Assembly: GCA_947627665.1 (NCBI GenBank)
Contig: CANQWX010000005.1
Coordinates: 1-64,000 of the forward strand
DNA from: an uncultured Clostridia bacterium
Lineage (GTDB): Bacteria > Bacillota > Clostridia > Christensenellales > Borkfalkiaceae
Direction: 5' to 3'
Length of the DNA stretch: 64,000 nucleotides
This document shows, piece by piece, positions 6,837 to 16,525 of the stretch. Both the position numbers and the translations under genes were made by a program. Under the pieces are notes generated by a model. The model saw only the letters and a list, made by a program, of their open reading frames with translations. It was not told the DNA's origin and ran no database searches. The first letter of the stretch is position 1, and every line of letters begins with the position of its first letter.

Positions 6837-7910
6837 ATGGCCCGAAAAACGGAGAATACCGTGAAACAGGAAACGAAAAGGGCAACCCAAATTTTTATCA
6901 ATGGGAAATTTTGGGGACAACGCGTTACGGGGGTACAAAGATATGCGCGTGAGATCGTGGCGGAGCTTGACAAGGTCTGCCAAGGTCTTGACGTCACGAT
7001 CGTGCTCCCGAAAGACGCCGCGCAAGTCTGCCCGCCGTATCAAAACATAAAAACGGCCGTTTGCGGCAAAAAGAGTTCTACGCTCTGGGAGCAAACGACC
7101 TTTGCCCGCTATGTGCGCAAACATCATGGCGTTTCGGTCAACCTGTGCAACGCCGCTCCGCTTTTTGCCCCAAAGATCGTGTGCGTCCACGACATGAAGG
7201 CCTTTGCCCATCCCGAATATTTTACCGCAACATTCCGCCTCTGGTATCATATTCTCTTCCGCAACATCATGAAAAAAGCGAAGGCGATCTTGACCGTTTC
7301 CGAATTTTCCAAGCGGGAGATCCTCAAATATTTCCCCAAAATGAAGGCGGAAATCTATGTGGCGGAAAATGCCTGGCAACATTTCGCGCGCACGGAAAAA
7401 AACGATGCGGCGCCCGAAAAATACGGATTGAAGCCGCAGGAGTACTTTTTTGCCCTGAGCAGCCTCGAGCCGAATAAGAATCTCAAGTGGATCATCGGAA
7501 CGGCGCAAAATGCTCCAAACGAGGTATTCGCCGTTGCGGGCGGATTAAACAGCCGCGTCTTTGCGGAAAAGAAAACAGAGCTTCCGCCGAACGTAAAGCT
7601 CCTCGGATATGTGTCGGACGAAGATTCCGCGGGCTTGATGCAAAACTGCAAGGCGTTCCTTTTCGTCACCTTTTACGAGGGTTTCGGGATCCCGCCTTTG
7701 GAAGCGCTCTCGGCGGGGGCGAAGTGCGTCATCGTTTCGGATACGGAAGTCATGCACGAAGTGCTCGGCGAAAACGCCGTTTATGTTTCGCCGCAAGAAT
7801 ATTGCCGCGAACCGGGCGCATTGGCCGTCCCCGTGGGGAACGCCTGCCTCGAAAAATATTCCTGGGAAAGATCGGCGCAAAAGCTGCTTGAAGTATTGAA
7901 AAAAGTATAG
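6837..7910 (+). CDS. Glycosyltransferase family 4 protein
   Basis: A 357-residue GT4-like protein. After a short basic leader it has IFINGKFWGQRVTGVQRYAREIV, seen in mannosyl/rhamnosyl transferases of O-antigen clusters, then LEPNKNLKWII and the EX7E motif EGFGIPPLEAL. It is a paralogue of the product of the gene at 9214 (FILNGRFMEQPFTGIQRFTQEV, EGFGIPPLEAV). It lies 15 nt after the mutase and 8 nt before the polymerase gene. Acts in the cytoplasm on the growing lipid-linked glycan; a mannosyl donor is plausible given manC next door, but this is inference. Confidence 0.88.
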   Translation: MARKTENTVKQETKRATQIFINGKFWGQRVTGVQRYAREIVAELDKVCQGLDVTIVLPKDAAQVCPPYQNIKTAVCGKKSSTLWEQTTFARYVRKHHGVSVNLCNAAPLFAPKIVCVHDMKAFAHPEYFTATFRLWYHILFRNIMKKAKAILTVSEFSKREILKYFPKMKAEIYVAENAWQHFARTEKNDAAPEKYGLKPQEYFFALSSLEPNKNLKWIIGTAQNAPNEVFAVAGGLNSRVFAEKKTELPPNVKLLGYVSDEDSAGLMQNCKAFLFVTFYEGFGIPPLEALSAGAKCVIVSDTEVMHEVLGENAVYVSPQEYCREPGALAVPVGNACLEKYSWERSAQKLLEVLKKV

Positions 7911-7918
7911 AGAAAACG

Positions 7919-9217
7919 ATGGAGATCACATTCCTCGGCTATATCGCCGTTTTGCTGACAATTGTATATCTTGTTCTCCGCAAGCGCGATATGTTCCTCT
8001 ATACCGCCGTCTTTTTTTCGGGCTTCAGCGGAGCAAGCGTATTGAATATCGCAGGGGGTTCCATACAGCCTTCCTTCTTTTTTTTCATGATGTTTTTCCT
8101 CCTGACGTTGCGCGGCAATATGACCGTGCGGCTGGACGGACGGTTGATCCTCTTTTTTGTTTATTGCCTGATCAGTATCGTGTTCCCGCCCATTTTTGCG
8201 CGCACGGGCGTACAGATCATCGACCAAGAGGGCGATCTTGTCCCTTTGCACTTTTCGGCGTCGAACGTCATACACATTGCTTACCTTCTGTTTGACCTTG
8301 TTTTTCTGAACACGCTGCTCCGCTACAAGAACGACGGCAAAATTGCAGCAGGGGCCTTTGCCGCCTACCGCTACGGCTTCTATGCCGTGGTGTCGGTCTG
8401 TATTTATCAGATGCTCGCATTCCGTTTCAACCTGCCCTTCGACCGGATCTTCCGCACGGGAGTGCACGGAAATATCCAGGGCACACGGCTCTACGGGCCT
8501 TGCGACGAAGCCTCCATGCTTTGTTATTATCTCGTTCCGTCCATTCTGTTCTGCCTGCAAACCAAGCGCTCTCTTCCGAGCGTGTGTTTCGCATTCCTCG
8601 GGATCCTCGTCGGCGTCCTTTCGGAATCCTCCACATTCCTTGTCGGCATGGCGCTTTTGATCGTTTTGGCGATCCCCGCGTGCGTGCGTTTTCTGTCTGC
8701 GCCGCATTCGGTGAAGGTGTGGCGGGCGATCGCAATCGGGCTGCTTTGTTTGCTTTTCGTCCTCGTCCTTATGGCGGGACGGTTGTCGAGGCTGGTGGAG
8801 CTATTTCTTGAGAAACTCGCAAGGCAAAACGTTTCGGGAGAGGAGCGTTCGTCCACGATGCTGACCTTGATCGGCGTGGGGCTGAGGTTTCCGCTCGGGG
8901 TGGGCTTCGGCAGCGCACGCAGCGCAGACCTATTCTCGAGCTGGCTGTGCAATGTCGGGATCGTCGGCATGGCGATCTTCTTGGTATATGTGATACATTA
9001 CGCGAGAAGCGCATACAAAAACGGATATTTTTCAAGAGCGCTGCCGTTTTTGGTGACGCTCGTGCTGATGTTCATTTCCGTCCCCGAACCCTATAATTTA
9101 TTTGTTTGGTTTTTACTCTTTTACGGTTCTTGCTATATCGAAAGCTTTTCCATGCAAACGAACTGGTTACCCGAAATATCAACGAAACGGCAATGCCTTG
9201 TCAAACGAACTTTATGA
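7919..9217 (+). CDS. Wzy-like polysaccharide polymerase, membrane protein
   Basis: A 432-residue polytopic membrane protein with about ten to twelve hydrophobic segments, from the N-terminal ITFLGYIAVLLTIVYLVL to the C-terminal LFVWFLLFYGSCYIESF, and a long loop before position 210. The PLGVGFGSA segment in the second half resembles the conserved region of O-antigen ligase/polymerase (Wzy/WaaL) proteins. It would polymerise lipid-linked repeat units on the outer face of the membrane after flipping. These proteins share little sequence, so the call rests on topology and position in the cluster. Its TGA overlaps the next ATG. Confidence 0.7.
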   Translation: MEITFLGYIAVLLTIVYLVLRKRDMFLYTAVFFSGFSGASVLNIAGGSIQPSFFFFMMFFLLTLRGNMTVRLDGRLILFFVYCLISIVFPPIFARTGVQIIDQEGDLVPLHFSASNVIHIAYLLFDLVFLNTLLRYKNDGKIAAGAFAAYRYGFYAVVSVCIYQMLAFRFNLPFDRIFRTGVHGNIQGTRLYGPCDEASMLCYYLVPSILFCLQTKRSLPSVCFAFLGILVGVLSESSTFLVGMALLIVLAIPACVRFLSAPHSVKVWRAIAIGLLCLLFVLVLMAGRLSRLVELFLEKLARQNVSGEERSSTMLTLIGVGLRFPLGVGFGSARSADLFSSWLCNVGIVGMAIFLVYVIHYARSAYKNGYFSRALPFLVTLVLMFISVPEPYNLFVWFLLFYGSCYIESFSMQTNWLPEISTKRQCLVKRTL

Positions 9218-10254
9218 AAACAGAAAATAATACAATGAAATTCATTCTCAACGGCCGGTTTATGGAACAACCGTTTACCGGCATACAGCGGTTTACCCAA
9301 GAGGTCTTAAAACAATTTTCTCTGATGAAAAACCTGCAAGTGTATGTCGCCATGCCGCCGATTTCAAAATTAAGTGCGCCGAAGATAATTTCCGAAAATA
9401 TCGAATATATCACGGTGGGGAAACATACAGGAACGCGGTGGGAGCAATCCGATCTCCCCAAATTCTGTAAGGAACAAAATTTGCCGCTCCTATGCACGGG
9501 AAACAACGCCCCGATCCTGTACCGCTCTTTTGTCGTTCTCCATGATGTCCTTTGGCTCGACATGAAGCAATGCGCGCCGAAAAAATCTTGGGTGCGCAAG
9601 TCCAGACTCATGATCCGTAGCTTCATCTATCGCAGTCACAAGGTCTTTACCGTGTCGCACTTTTCAGCGGAACGCATTCATAGTCTTTTCCCCAAGCGGA
9701 AGGAGTTGCCAACGGTCGTTTACAACGGCATGGAGCATACCGCAGAATGGAAAGAAACGCCCGTTGAGGGACTTCCGCAAACATTTTATCTCTCGGTCGG
9801 CTCGGTGTACGCGCACAAAAATTTCAAGTTCGTGCTCATGCTTGCCAAACAACACCCCGAACTTTCCTTTGTCATTGCGGGCAATCAAAACATGGAATAT
9901 GATAAGTTCCTCGCCGAAAATAACATCACAAACTGCTATTTTACGGGCTATATGAACGACGGGCAGCTCGCCTATCTATACCATCGTTGCGAGGGCTTTA
10001 TCCTGCCGTCGCTCTATGAAGGATTCGGGATCCCGCCGTTGGAAGCGGTCGCCTGCGGTTGCCGCAAGATCTTTCTCTCCGACATCCCCGTTTTTCACGA
10101 GATTTACGGCGACAGCGCCATATACTTCGACCCGCACGGAGCCGGTGTTCCTTTGGAATGCGCACCGATGAGCGAACAAAGTGCTCAAGCGCTCCTTAAA
10201 AAATACTCATGGAAAAAGACGGCTGAAAAAATATTACAAGGTATGCAGATATGA
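9214..10254 (+). CDS. Glycosyltransferase family 4 protein
   Basis: A 346-residue paralogue of the transferase at 6837, with NGRFMEQPFTGIQRFTQEVL near the N-terminus, the middle SVGSVYAHKNFKFVL block and EX7E motif EGFGIPPLEAVACG. The ORF track starts at 9106, inside the polymerase gene; the ATG at 9214 makes an ATGA overlap with the polymerase stop and gives the same N-terminal layout as the paralogue. An ATG at 9235 (MKFILNG) is a second possibility. Base composition is clearly more AT-rich than that of the genes before 9100, suggesting separate origin. Confidence 0.88.
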   Translation: MKTENNTMKFILNGRFMEQPFTGIQRFTQEVLKQFSLMKNLQVYVAMPPISKLSAPKIISENIEYITVGKHTGTRWEQSDLPKFCKEQNLPLLCTGNNAPILYRSFVVLHDVLWLDMKQCAPKKSWVRKSRLMIRSFIYRSHKVFTVSHFSAERIHSLFPKRKELPTVVYNGMEHTAEWKETPVEGLPQTFYLSVGSVYAHKNFKFVLMLAKQHPELSFVIAGNQNMEYDKFLAENNITNCYFTGYMNDGQLAYLYHRCEGFILPSLYEGFGIPPLEAVACGCRKIFLSDIPVFHEIYGDSAIYFDPHGAGVPLECAPMSEQSAQALLKKYSWKKTAEKILQGMQI

Positions 10255-11129
10255 ATTTCAATGTTTGTTACGTTTTTGATAAAGACTACATCGGCCAGTT
10301 TAAGGTTTCGATTTATTCTTTGATTGTGAACAACCGCCAAGAAACGATTATGGCTCACCTATTGACTTATAGCCTTGGCCAAGACGATCGGGAAAACATC
10401 GCTTCTTTTTTGCAAAAAATGGGCGTTTCTTGCAAATTTTACGAAATAGACGAGGCTTGCTTCAAAAATCTACCGAAAATGCGGGCTTCGTCTTATGCTT
10501 GTTACTATAAATTACTTATTCCCGACTATCTGAAAGACCAAGAACGAGTCCTTTTCCTCGATTGCGACATTATTGTCCGCAAACCGATTCATGAGTTTTT
10601 CTTTATGCAAACCGACAAGCCGCTTACGGCTGTTGCGGATTCTTTTGTCGAAAAAACAGTGCCCGACCATGTCGCAAACATCGCCGGACCGGGAAGCTCT
10701 TATTTCAATTCGGGGGTCATGCTATTCGATTTTACAAAAGCCGATCATCCCTGCCTTGAAGAAATGCTTCATTATGGCGGAGTGCAATTTTCATCTTTGA
10801 TGTATCACGACCAAGATATTTTGAATCACTTCTACCAAAATCGCGTCTGCTTTATTAACGATAAATATAACTATATTACGAATTTGAATAAAATCGGTCA
10901 AATACTTACAGATAGAAGACGCCAGAAAATCATTCACTATGCGGGTACAAAACCTTGGGACCCTACATACAAGAAGAAATTCTATTCTTTATATGTAAAA
11001 TATTACAACGCATGTAAACAAGTAACGCAAGTAGATTATTTGAAAAAGAGAAAGCCCCTCGCAGTTCTTTTTTTCTCCTATTTGAAAAGCAAAGCAAGCA
11101 AAGAATCATCAGAAACGAATCGGAGATAA
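10251..11129 (+). CDS. Glycosyltransferase family 8 protein
   Basis: A 292-residue GT-A enzyme: MNFNVCYVFDKDYIGQFKVSIYSL at the start, then SYACYYKLLIPDYL and the metal-binding DXD motif in VLFLDCDIIVRKP, followed by YFNSGVMLFD and DQDILNHFY, as in GT8 galactosyl/glucosyltransferases such as LgtC-like proteins. It transfers a hexose with retention of configuration. The start overlaps the previous stop (ATGA). It is the most AT-rich gene of the cluster, probably acquired separately from the housekeeping part of the operon. Confidence 0.9.
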   Translation: MNFNVCYVFDKDYIGQFKVSIYSLIVNNRQETIMAHLLTYSLGQDDRENIASFLQKMGVSCKFYEIDEACFKNLPKMRASSYACYYKLLIPDYLKDQERVLFLDCDIIVRKPIHEFFFMQTDKPLTAVADSFVEKTVPDHVANIAGPGSSYFNSGVMLFDFTKADHPCLEEMLHYGGVQFSSLMYHDQDILNHFYQNRVCFINDKYNYITNLNKIGQILTDRRRQKIIHYAGTKPWDPTYKKKFYSLYVKYYNACKQVTQVDYLKKRKPLAVLFFSYLKSKASKESSETNRR

Positions 11130-11134
11130 GATAA

Positions 11135-12703
11135 TTGGATAAAAAGAAGGGTTTCAAAAACGTCATCGTTTCCGTGGTGTTCCGCGTACTGCTCCTCGTG
11201 GCGACCTTGCTCACGCGGCGCTTTTTGATACAGTTCGTTGGAAATGACGTCAACGGCCTCAATTCCCTCTATACAAGCATTCTCGGCTTCCTCGCCGTGG
11301 CGGAACTCGGCGTGGGTAGCGCCATCACCTTCTGCATGTACAAGCCCATCGTGGAGGGGGACGACAAAAAAGTCGCCGCGCTCTATTGCCTTTTCAAACG
11401 GCTCTATCTCATCATCGGCGGGATCATTCTCCTCGGCGGATGCGTCCTGATGCCTTTCCTCAAATTCTTCGCCAAGGATTATGCCGAACTCGACGTTGAT
11501 CTCTATCTCACCTTTGCGCTTTCGCTCGCGGCGGTGCTGATCACCTACCTTTTCAGCGCTAAGACGTCGCTCATCAACGCCTACAAAAATAATTATATCT
11601 CTACCGCCATCACCTCCTCGGGACAGCTCCTTGCCTGCGGTCTGCAGATCCTTGTGCTCTTCCTCACACGATCCTTTGTGTGGTACCTCGTGTGTGCGAT
11701 CGCAGCCGCTTTGGCACAGTGGGCGGTGACGGAGATCGTGACCCGCAAGATGTACGGCGGCATTCTCGCCCTCAAAGAAAAGATCGATCCCGAAACGAAA
11801 GGGGAGGTCGTCAAGAACGTCAAGGCGATGTTCATGCACAAGATCGGCGGGGTCCTCGTCAACACCGCAGACAGCGTGATCATCTCTGCTTTCCTCGGCG
11901 TGGCTCTCCTCGGGAAATATTCCAACTACATCGTCATCGCCTCGGCGCTGTCAAGCACGATCGCGCTCTGCTTTACGCCGCTCACCTCGATCATCGGGCA
12001 CCTGTATGTGGAGGAGAGCGGCGAATCGTTGCGCAAATATCTGCATTTCTTCCATACTTTCAATTTTGTACTCGGCGCGATCTTCTTCCTCGGCTACTAC
12101 GCCATCATTGACGATCTCGTCACCATCTTCTTCGACAGCGCCATGACGGGCGGGCTGCTCTTCGGCCGATGGGTGACCTTCGTCATCACCCTCAATTATT
12201 TTATCCAATTCATGCGGCAGGCGACCATGCTTTTCCGCGACGCCACGGGCACCTTTTATTACGATCGCTATAAGCCGCTCGTAGAGGGGACCGTCAATAT
12301 CGCGCTCTCCATCGCCTTTGTCTACCTCTTCGGGCTGATCGACGAGGAGTTCAGCGTTGTGGGCGTGATCGCGGCGACCATTCTCACCAATCTCTTTATC
12401 TGCCACATCGTAGAACCGCACGTCCTTTATAAGCATGCGATCCACTACACGCCCAAGTATTACTATATCAAAAATTACTTTTACATCGCGCTGTTCGCGG
12501 CTGCGCTCGTCGGACTGCATTTCTGCCATGTTTCCATGGAGAGCCGCTTCAACGAATTGCTCGTGAACGGCTGCATCGCGGTCGCGGTGTCGCTCGTGCC
12601 CATCCTCATCGCCGTGCTCACGGACGGGGATTTCCGCCATCACGTCAAAGCGCTCCGCGAGCGCTTCCGCCAAAAACATCGCAAACCGATCAAGGAGGAT
12701 TGA
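11135..12703 (+). CDS. Wzx-like polysaccharide flippase
   Basis: A 522-residue MOP-superfamily transporter with about 12-14 hydrophobic helices, starting KGFKNVIVSVVFRVLLLVATLLTRRFLIQFVGNDVNGLN, where the FVG...NGLNSLY loop is typical of Wzx/RfbX proteins. It would move undecaprenyl-linked repeat units across the membrane. The start is a TTG at 11135, with GGAG 11 nt upstream; the first in-frame ATG is much later. GC content returns to the high level of the operon here. It overlaps nothing and ends two bases before glf. Confidence 0.87.
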   Translation: MDKKKGFKNVIVSVVFRVLLLVATLLTRRFLIQFVGNDVNGLNSLYTSILGFLAVAELGVGSAITFCMYKPIVEGDDKKVAALYCLFKRLYLIIGGIILLGGCVLMPFLKFFAKDYAELDVDLYLTFALSLAAVLITYLFSAKTSLINAYKNNYISTAITSSGQLLACGLQILVLFLTRSFVWYLVCAIAAALAQWAVTEIVTRKMYGGILALKEKIDPETKGEVVKNVKAMFMHKIGGVLVNTADSVIISAFLGVALLGKYSNYIVIASALSSTIALCFTPLTSIIGHLYVEESGESLRKYLHFFHTFNFVLGAIFFLGYYAIIDDLVTIFFDSAMTGGLLFGRWVTFVITLNYFIQFMRQATMLFRDATGTFYYDRYKPLVEGTVNIALSIAFVYLFGLIDEEFSVVGVIAATILTNLFICHIVEPHVLYKHAIHYTPKYYYIKNYFYIALFAAALVGLHFCHVSMESRFNELLVNGCIAVAVSLVPILIAVLTDGDFRHHVKALRERFRQKHRKPIKED

Positions 12704-12704
12704 T

Positions 12705-13802
12705 ATGTACGACTATCTCATTGTAGGAAGCGGGCTTTATGGCTCCGTATGCGCATTCGAGCTGACAAAACGGGGCAAAACTTGCCTTGTGCTGGAAAAA
12801 CGCTCCCATATCGGCGGAAACGTCTATACCGAAAACATCGGGGGCGTCAACGTCCACAAGTACGGCGCGCACATCTTCCACACCTCCGATAAGGCGATCT
12901 GGGACTATGTGAATACCTTTGCGGAATTCAACAACTATATCAACTCGCCCGTGGCGCGCTATCGGGACGAATGCTACAATCTGCCCTTCAATATGAACAC
13001 CTTCACCAAGCTTTGGCGGGATGTCTTTACGCCCGAGGAGGCGCGCAAGCGGCTCGAAGAAGAGCGGAAGAGCGTATATGTCGCCGAGCCGAAAAACCTC
13101 GAGGAACAGGCGCTCAATCTCGTCGGAAAGACGATCTACGAAAAACTCATCAAGGGCTATACCGAAAAGCAGTGGGGCAGGCCCTGCCGCGAACTGCCCG
13201 CTTTCATCATCAAGCGCCTGCCGCTGAGGTACACGTTCGACAACAACTACTTCAACGACCGCTACCAAGGGATCCCGATCGGCGGCTACACGCAGATCGT
13301 CGAAAAGATGCTCGGCGGCGTTGAAGTGCGGCTCGGGTGCGACTTCCTTGCGGATAAGGAAAAGTATGCCGCGCTCGCAAAGACAGTCATTTACACGGGC
13401 GCGATCGACGCCTACTTCTGCTATAAACTCGGCGCGCTCGAATACCGCTCGGTGCGCTTCGAAACGGAAACGCTGGATACGCCCAATTACCAGGGCAACG
13501 CCGTCGTCAATTACACCGCCGCCGACGTGCCTTATACACGCGTCATCGAGCACAAACACTTTGAGTTCGGCACGCAGCCGCAGACGGTCATCTCGCGGGA
13601 GTATTCCTCGGCGTGGCGGCAGGGGGACGAGCCATACTATCCCGTGAACGACGAGCGGAACAATGCGCTCTACGCGCAGTACCAGGCGCTTGCGGCGCAG
13701 GAGAAAAACGTGCTCTTCGGCGGGCGGCTGGGGCAATATCGGTATTTCGATATGGACGACGTGATCGACGGCGCGCTGAAAGCGGTGCGTTCGCTCGGCT
13801 GA
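12705..13802 (+). CDS. glf: UDP-galactopyranose mutase
   Basis: Converts UDP-galactopyranose to UDP-galactofuranose using reduced FAD. A 365-residue protein beginning YDYLIVGSGLYGSVCAFEL, the dinucleotide-binding loop, followed by VLEKRSHIGGNVYTE and VHKYGAHIFHT, and later YTEKQWGRPC and RLPLRYTFDNNYFNDRYQGIP; all are family hallmarks. Length is normal. An AAGGAGGAT site precedes the ATG. It implies that the surface polymer contains galactofuranose, or that the enzyme acts on a related UDP-sugar. Confidence 0.96.
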   Translation: MYDYLIVGSGLYGSVCAFELTKRGKTCLVLEKRSHIGGNVYTENIGGVNVHKYGAHIFHTSDKAIWDYVNTFAEFNNYINSPVARYRDECYNLPFNMNTFTKLWRDVFTPEEARKRLEEERKSVYVAEPKNLEEQALNLVGKTIYEKLIKGYTEKQWGRPCRELPAFIIKRLPLRYTFDNNYFNDRYQGIPIGGYTQIVEKMLGGVEVRLGCDFLADKEKYAALAKTVIYTGAIDAYFCYKLGALEYRSVRFETETLDTPNYQGNAVVNYTAADVPYTRVIEHKHFEFGTQPQTVISREYSSAWRQGDEPYYPVNDERNNALYAQYQALAAQEKNVLFGGRLGQYRYFDMDDVIDGALKAVRSLG

Positions 13803-13824
13803 GTCATTCTTTGGGGAGAAAGCG

Positions 13825-16428
13825 ATGCTGCATTACACCTTGGACGCAAACAAGCGGGGCGTGGAAGTTTCCAAGCACCTTTACGGGCTGTTCTTCGAGG
13901 ACATCAACCACGCCGCGGACGGCGGTCTGAACGCCGAAATGATCGTCAATAACTCCTTTGAATTTTCTTACTATACCTACGACGGATTCGCGGTAGATGT
14001 TCCCGTTTCGGTACGCGCGAAAAAGGACGCCTATTGGGACATCTTCGGCGCGGGCAGGCACGAGATCTCGACGGAAGGGGGGATGAACGACAACAATCCG
14101 TCCTATCTGCTTCTCGAAGTCGGCGGCAGATACCGCCTCGAGAACCCGGGCTATTTCGTGACGGAGGGTTCCGAAAGATACGGCATGCCGGTTACGGAAG
14201 GGGAGAGATACGACTTTTCTGTCTATGTAAAGCGGCTTGGCTTTAAGGGGAGCGCTACGTTTTTCCTCGAGGATGCGCGCGGCAGATGCACCGCCGCCGG
14301 CAGGGCGGAGATCCCCGCGGACGGAGAGGGGGATTGGGTCAAGATCGCCGCTTCCGCCGTCGCCGAAAGAAGCACGATGGCACGCTTCTGTTTGCTTCTC
14401 GAGGGGAACGGAACGCTCGGCTTGGACTATTTTTCTCTGCTCCCCGCAACCGTTTGGGGGGATCCCGAAAAGTACCGCAACGGAAAGCTTTCTCCCAGCA
14501 TCGTCAAAGCGATCGCGGACTGTCATCCCTCCTTTTTGCGCTTCCCCGGCGGCTGCGTGGTGGAGGGCGACGTCGACTTTCCCTATCAGTACCGTTGGCG
14601 GGACACGTTGGGGCCGCTCGAACAGCGGCGGCAGATCCCCAACGTTTGGGGGTATCTGCAAAGCTATGGGATCGGCTTTTACGAATATTTCTGCCTCTGC
14701 GAGGACCTCGGCATGGCGCCGCTTCCCGTGCTCCACTGCGGGCTGCTCTGCCAGATGCGCATGGGCGAACAGCGCAAAACGGGTTACCGCCGTATTCTTC
14801 CCGATACGGAAGAATTTGAAAAAGAAGTCATCGGCAATGTTGCCGATCTCATTTTTTTCGCCAAGGGGGACGCTTTTTCCAAAGACGAAAACGAGCGCCG
14901 CTGGGCGCTGCTGCGCGCCGAAATGGGGCACCCGTGTCCCTTCCCGCTCTCCTATATCGGCATCGGAAACGAGAATTGGGGCCAGGAATATTTCGACAAC
15001 CTCGCCGCCTGTCTGCGCGGGGTGCGGCAATACCGCTACCGAGGCGTTCCAACCGACCTTTTGCAACGCTTCGGGATCACCGTTGTGACGACCGCGGGCG
15101 TGGACAACCGCCCGCAGGACAGCAACGAAAACTGGAAGATCATCAACCGGAAGTACCGCGACACCATTGTGGACGAGCACGTCTACAACACCTATCCATG
15201 GTTCATCGACAATACCGCGCGCTATGACGGCTACGACAGAAAGGGCGCAAAAGTATTCATGGGGGAATACGCCGTCCACTCGCTGGCAGACGGAAGGGGA
15301 CGGCTCAACGGACAGAGCGATCTACGCTCGGCGCTCGGAGAAGCGGCCTTTTTGACAGGTTGTGAGCGGAACTCCGATATTGTGAAAATGACCTGCTACG
15401 CGCCTCTGTTTGCCGCCTCCTACCGGCACAGCTGGACGCCCGATCTGATATGGTTCAACGCCCGCGAAGTGATGTTCACGCCGAGCTATTATGTGCAGCA
15501 GATGTTTGCGGGCAATGTGGGCAGCCATACGCTCACGGGGGTCGCGCCCCGCGACAGCGGCAATGCGGGCGGATTGCTCCTCGGCGGAAACAGAACGGCG
15601 ATCGCCGTTTCCTCCGTCGCCGTATACGGCAGAAAGGACGGAAAACTTCTCTACCTGCATACCTTTGAGAACGGCATGGGCGGTTGGAAGGTCTGCCCCG
15701 GGTGTATCGGCGGACGCATTGCGGGCGGAGAACTCATCATCGAAGCGGGCACCGCCTTCAACGGCTTTTATTACGACGGACAGGAATTCGGAGATTGCAA
15801 CGTGGAGATCTCGTTCCGCCGTCTTTCGGGGGAACAAAGCTTTATCGCGGGCGTGGGCGTCAAGGACGTGCGCGACGGCGGGACCTTGGACTGCGCCGCT
15901 TTTTCCGTCTGTTGCCAATACGGAAAGAACCGCAACGGCTTTGACGTTGCCTTTGAAAAGCAGGTCGATTTTATGCGCACCGCCTGTGAAATGATGGGGA
16001 AGGACCGCTTTCTCGGCTATTCTCCCGAAGGAAACGTCATGCGGCTCGAATACACCGAGGACCGTTTTCGGGCCTTGCTCCTCATGGACGGGGAATGGCA
16101 CGAGGTGCTCTCCAAAGCCATATGGAAAGTCAACGAACGGGTGTTCCAAAGCGCGACGGCGGACGAAAAGGGCAAGATCTATCTGAAAGTCGTCAACGTG
16201 TCGGGCAAAGACGAGGAGCTGGAAGCGTGCCTGATAAACTTCCCCGAAAAGAAGCGCGTGACGATGACCACGCTCTGCCACGAGGACCCCGCGGCGGAAA
16301 ACAAGATCGGCCTGCAAGAGGGAAAGGAGGAGCGCGTCGTTCCCACGGCGTGTACCCTTCCTTTGGAGGGAAATATCCTTCGGGCTACCGTCAAAAACAA
16401 TTCCGTAAACGTATTCGTCATCGAATAG
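13825..16428 (+). CDS. GH51-family alpha-L-arabinofuranosidase
   Basis: An 867-residue glycoside hydrolase. It starts GVEVSKHLYGLFFEDINHAADGGLNAEM, a GH51 hallmark; a beta-sandwich insert like a CBM4/9 module occupies about residues 75-210; the TIM barrel carries the acid/base glutamate in GIGNENWGQEY (about 380) and the nucleophile in FMGEYAVH (about 480); the C-terminal arabinofuranosidase domain is interrupted by a second sandwich (about 610-760). No signal peptide, so it is cytoplasmic. It removes terminal furanosyl residues, typically L-arabinose. It is the last gene before the operon terminator, and may trim imported or surface furanose-containing glycans. Confidence 0.9.
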   Translation: MLHYTLDANKRGVEVSKHLYGLFFEDINHAADGGLNAEMIVNNSFEFSYYTYDGFAVDVPVSVRAKKDAYWDIFGAGRHEISTEGGMNDNNPSYLLLEVGGRYRLENPGYFVTEGSERYGMPVTEGERYDFSVYVKRLGFKGSATFFLEDARGRCTAAGRAEIPADGEGDWVKIAASAVAERSTMARFCLLLEGNGTLGLDYFSLLPATVWGDPEKYRNGKLSPSIVKAIADCHPSFLRFPGGCVVEGDVDFPYQYRWRDTLGPLEQRRQIPNVWGYLQSYGIGFYEYFCLCEDLGMAPLPVLHCGLLCQMRMGEQRKTGYRRILPDTEEFEKEVIGNVADLIFFAKGDAFSKDENERRWALLRAEMGHPCPFPLSYIGIGNENWGQEYFDNLAACLRGVRQYRYRGVPTDLLQRFGITVVTTAGVDNRPQDSNENWKIINRKYRDTIVDEHVYNTYPWFIDNTARYDGYDRKGAKVFMGEYAVHSLADGRGRLNGQSDLRSALGEAAFLTGCERNSDIVKMTCYAPLFAASYRHSWTPDLIWFNAREVMFTPSYYVQQMFAGNVGSHTLTGVAPRDSGNAGGLLLGGNRTAIAVSSVAVYGRKDGKLLYLHTFENGMGGWKVCPGCIGGRIAGGELIIEAGTAFNGFYYDGQEFGDCNVEISFRRLSGEQSFIAGVGVKDVRDGGTLDCAAFSVCCQYGKNRNGFDVAFEKQVDFMRTACEMMGKDRFLGYSPEGNVMRLEYTEDRFRALLLMDGEWHEVLSKAIWKVNERVFQSATADEKGKIYLKVVNVSGKDEELEACLINFPEKKRVTMTTLCHEDPAAENKIGLQEGKEERVVPTACTLPLEGNILRATVKNNSVNVFVIE

Positions 16429-16462
16429 CTTTTTGCATGTTTCTCATGGCAAAGATCAAGGG

Positions 16463-16489
16463 AAAGCGGCGCCGCCGCTTTCTTTTTTT
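16463..16489 (+). terminator. Terminator of the polysaccharide operon
   Basis: AAAGCGGC and GCCGCTTT form an 8-bp GC-rich stem with a 3-nt loop, followed by CTTTTTTT. It separates the polysaccharide operon from the sporulation operon. Confidence 0.92.
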
Positions 16490-16490
16490 A

Positions 16491-16519
16491 TCATAAGCGG
16501 ACATCTTGTCCCATAAAAT
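16491..16519 (+). promoter_or_regulatory. Candidate sigma-E promoter of the spoIIIA operon
   Basis: TCATAAG (16491-16497), 14 bases, CATAAAAT (16512-16519) fits the mother-cell sigma-E pattern (ATA at -35, CATACAAT-like -10), as expected for spoIIIA. The start of transcription would fall close to the ATG at 16526, and no clear ribosome site precedes that ATG. Confidence 0.5.
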
Positions 16520-16525
16520 AGAGCG

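Noticed and set aside
5781-7508. 575-residue minus-strand open frame opposite the mutase and a glycosyltransferase
   Set aside because: Antisense shadow of two genes with clear family motifs.
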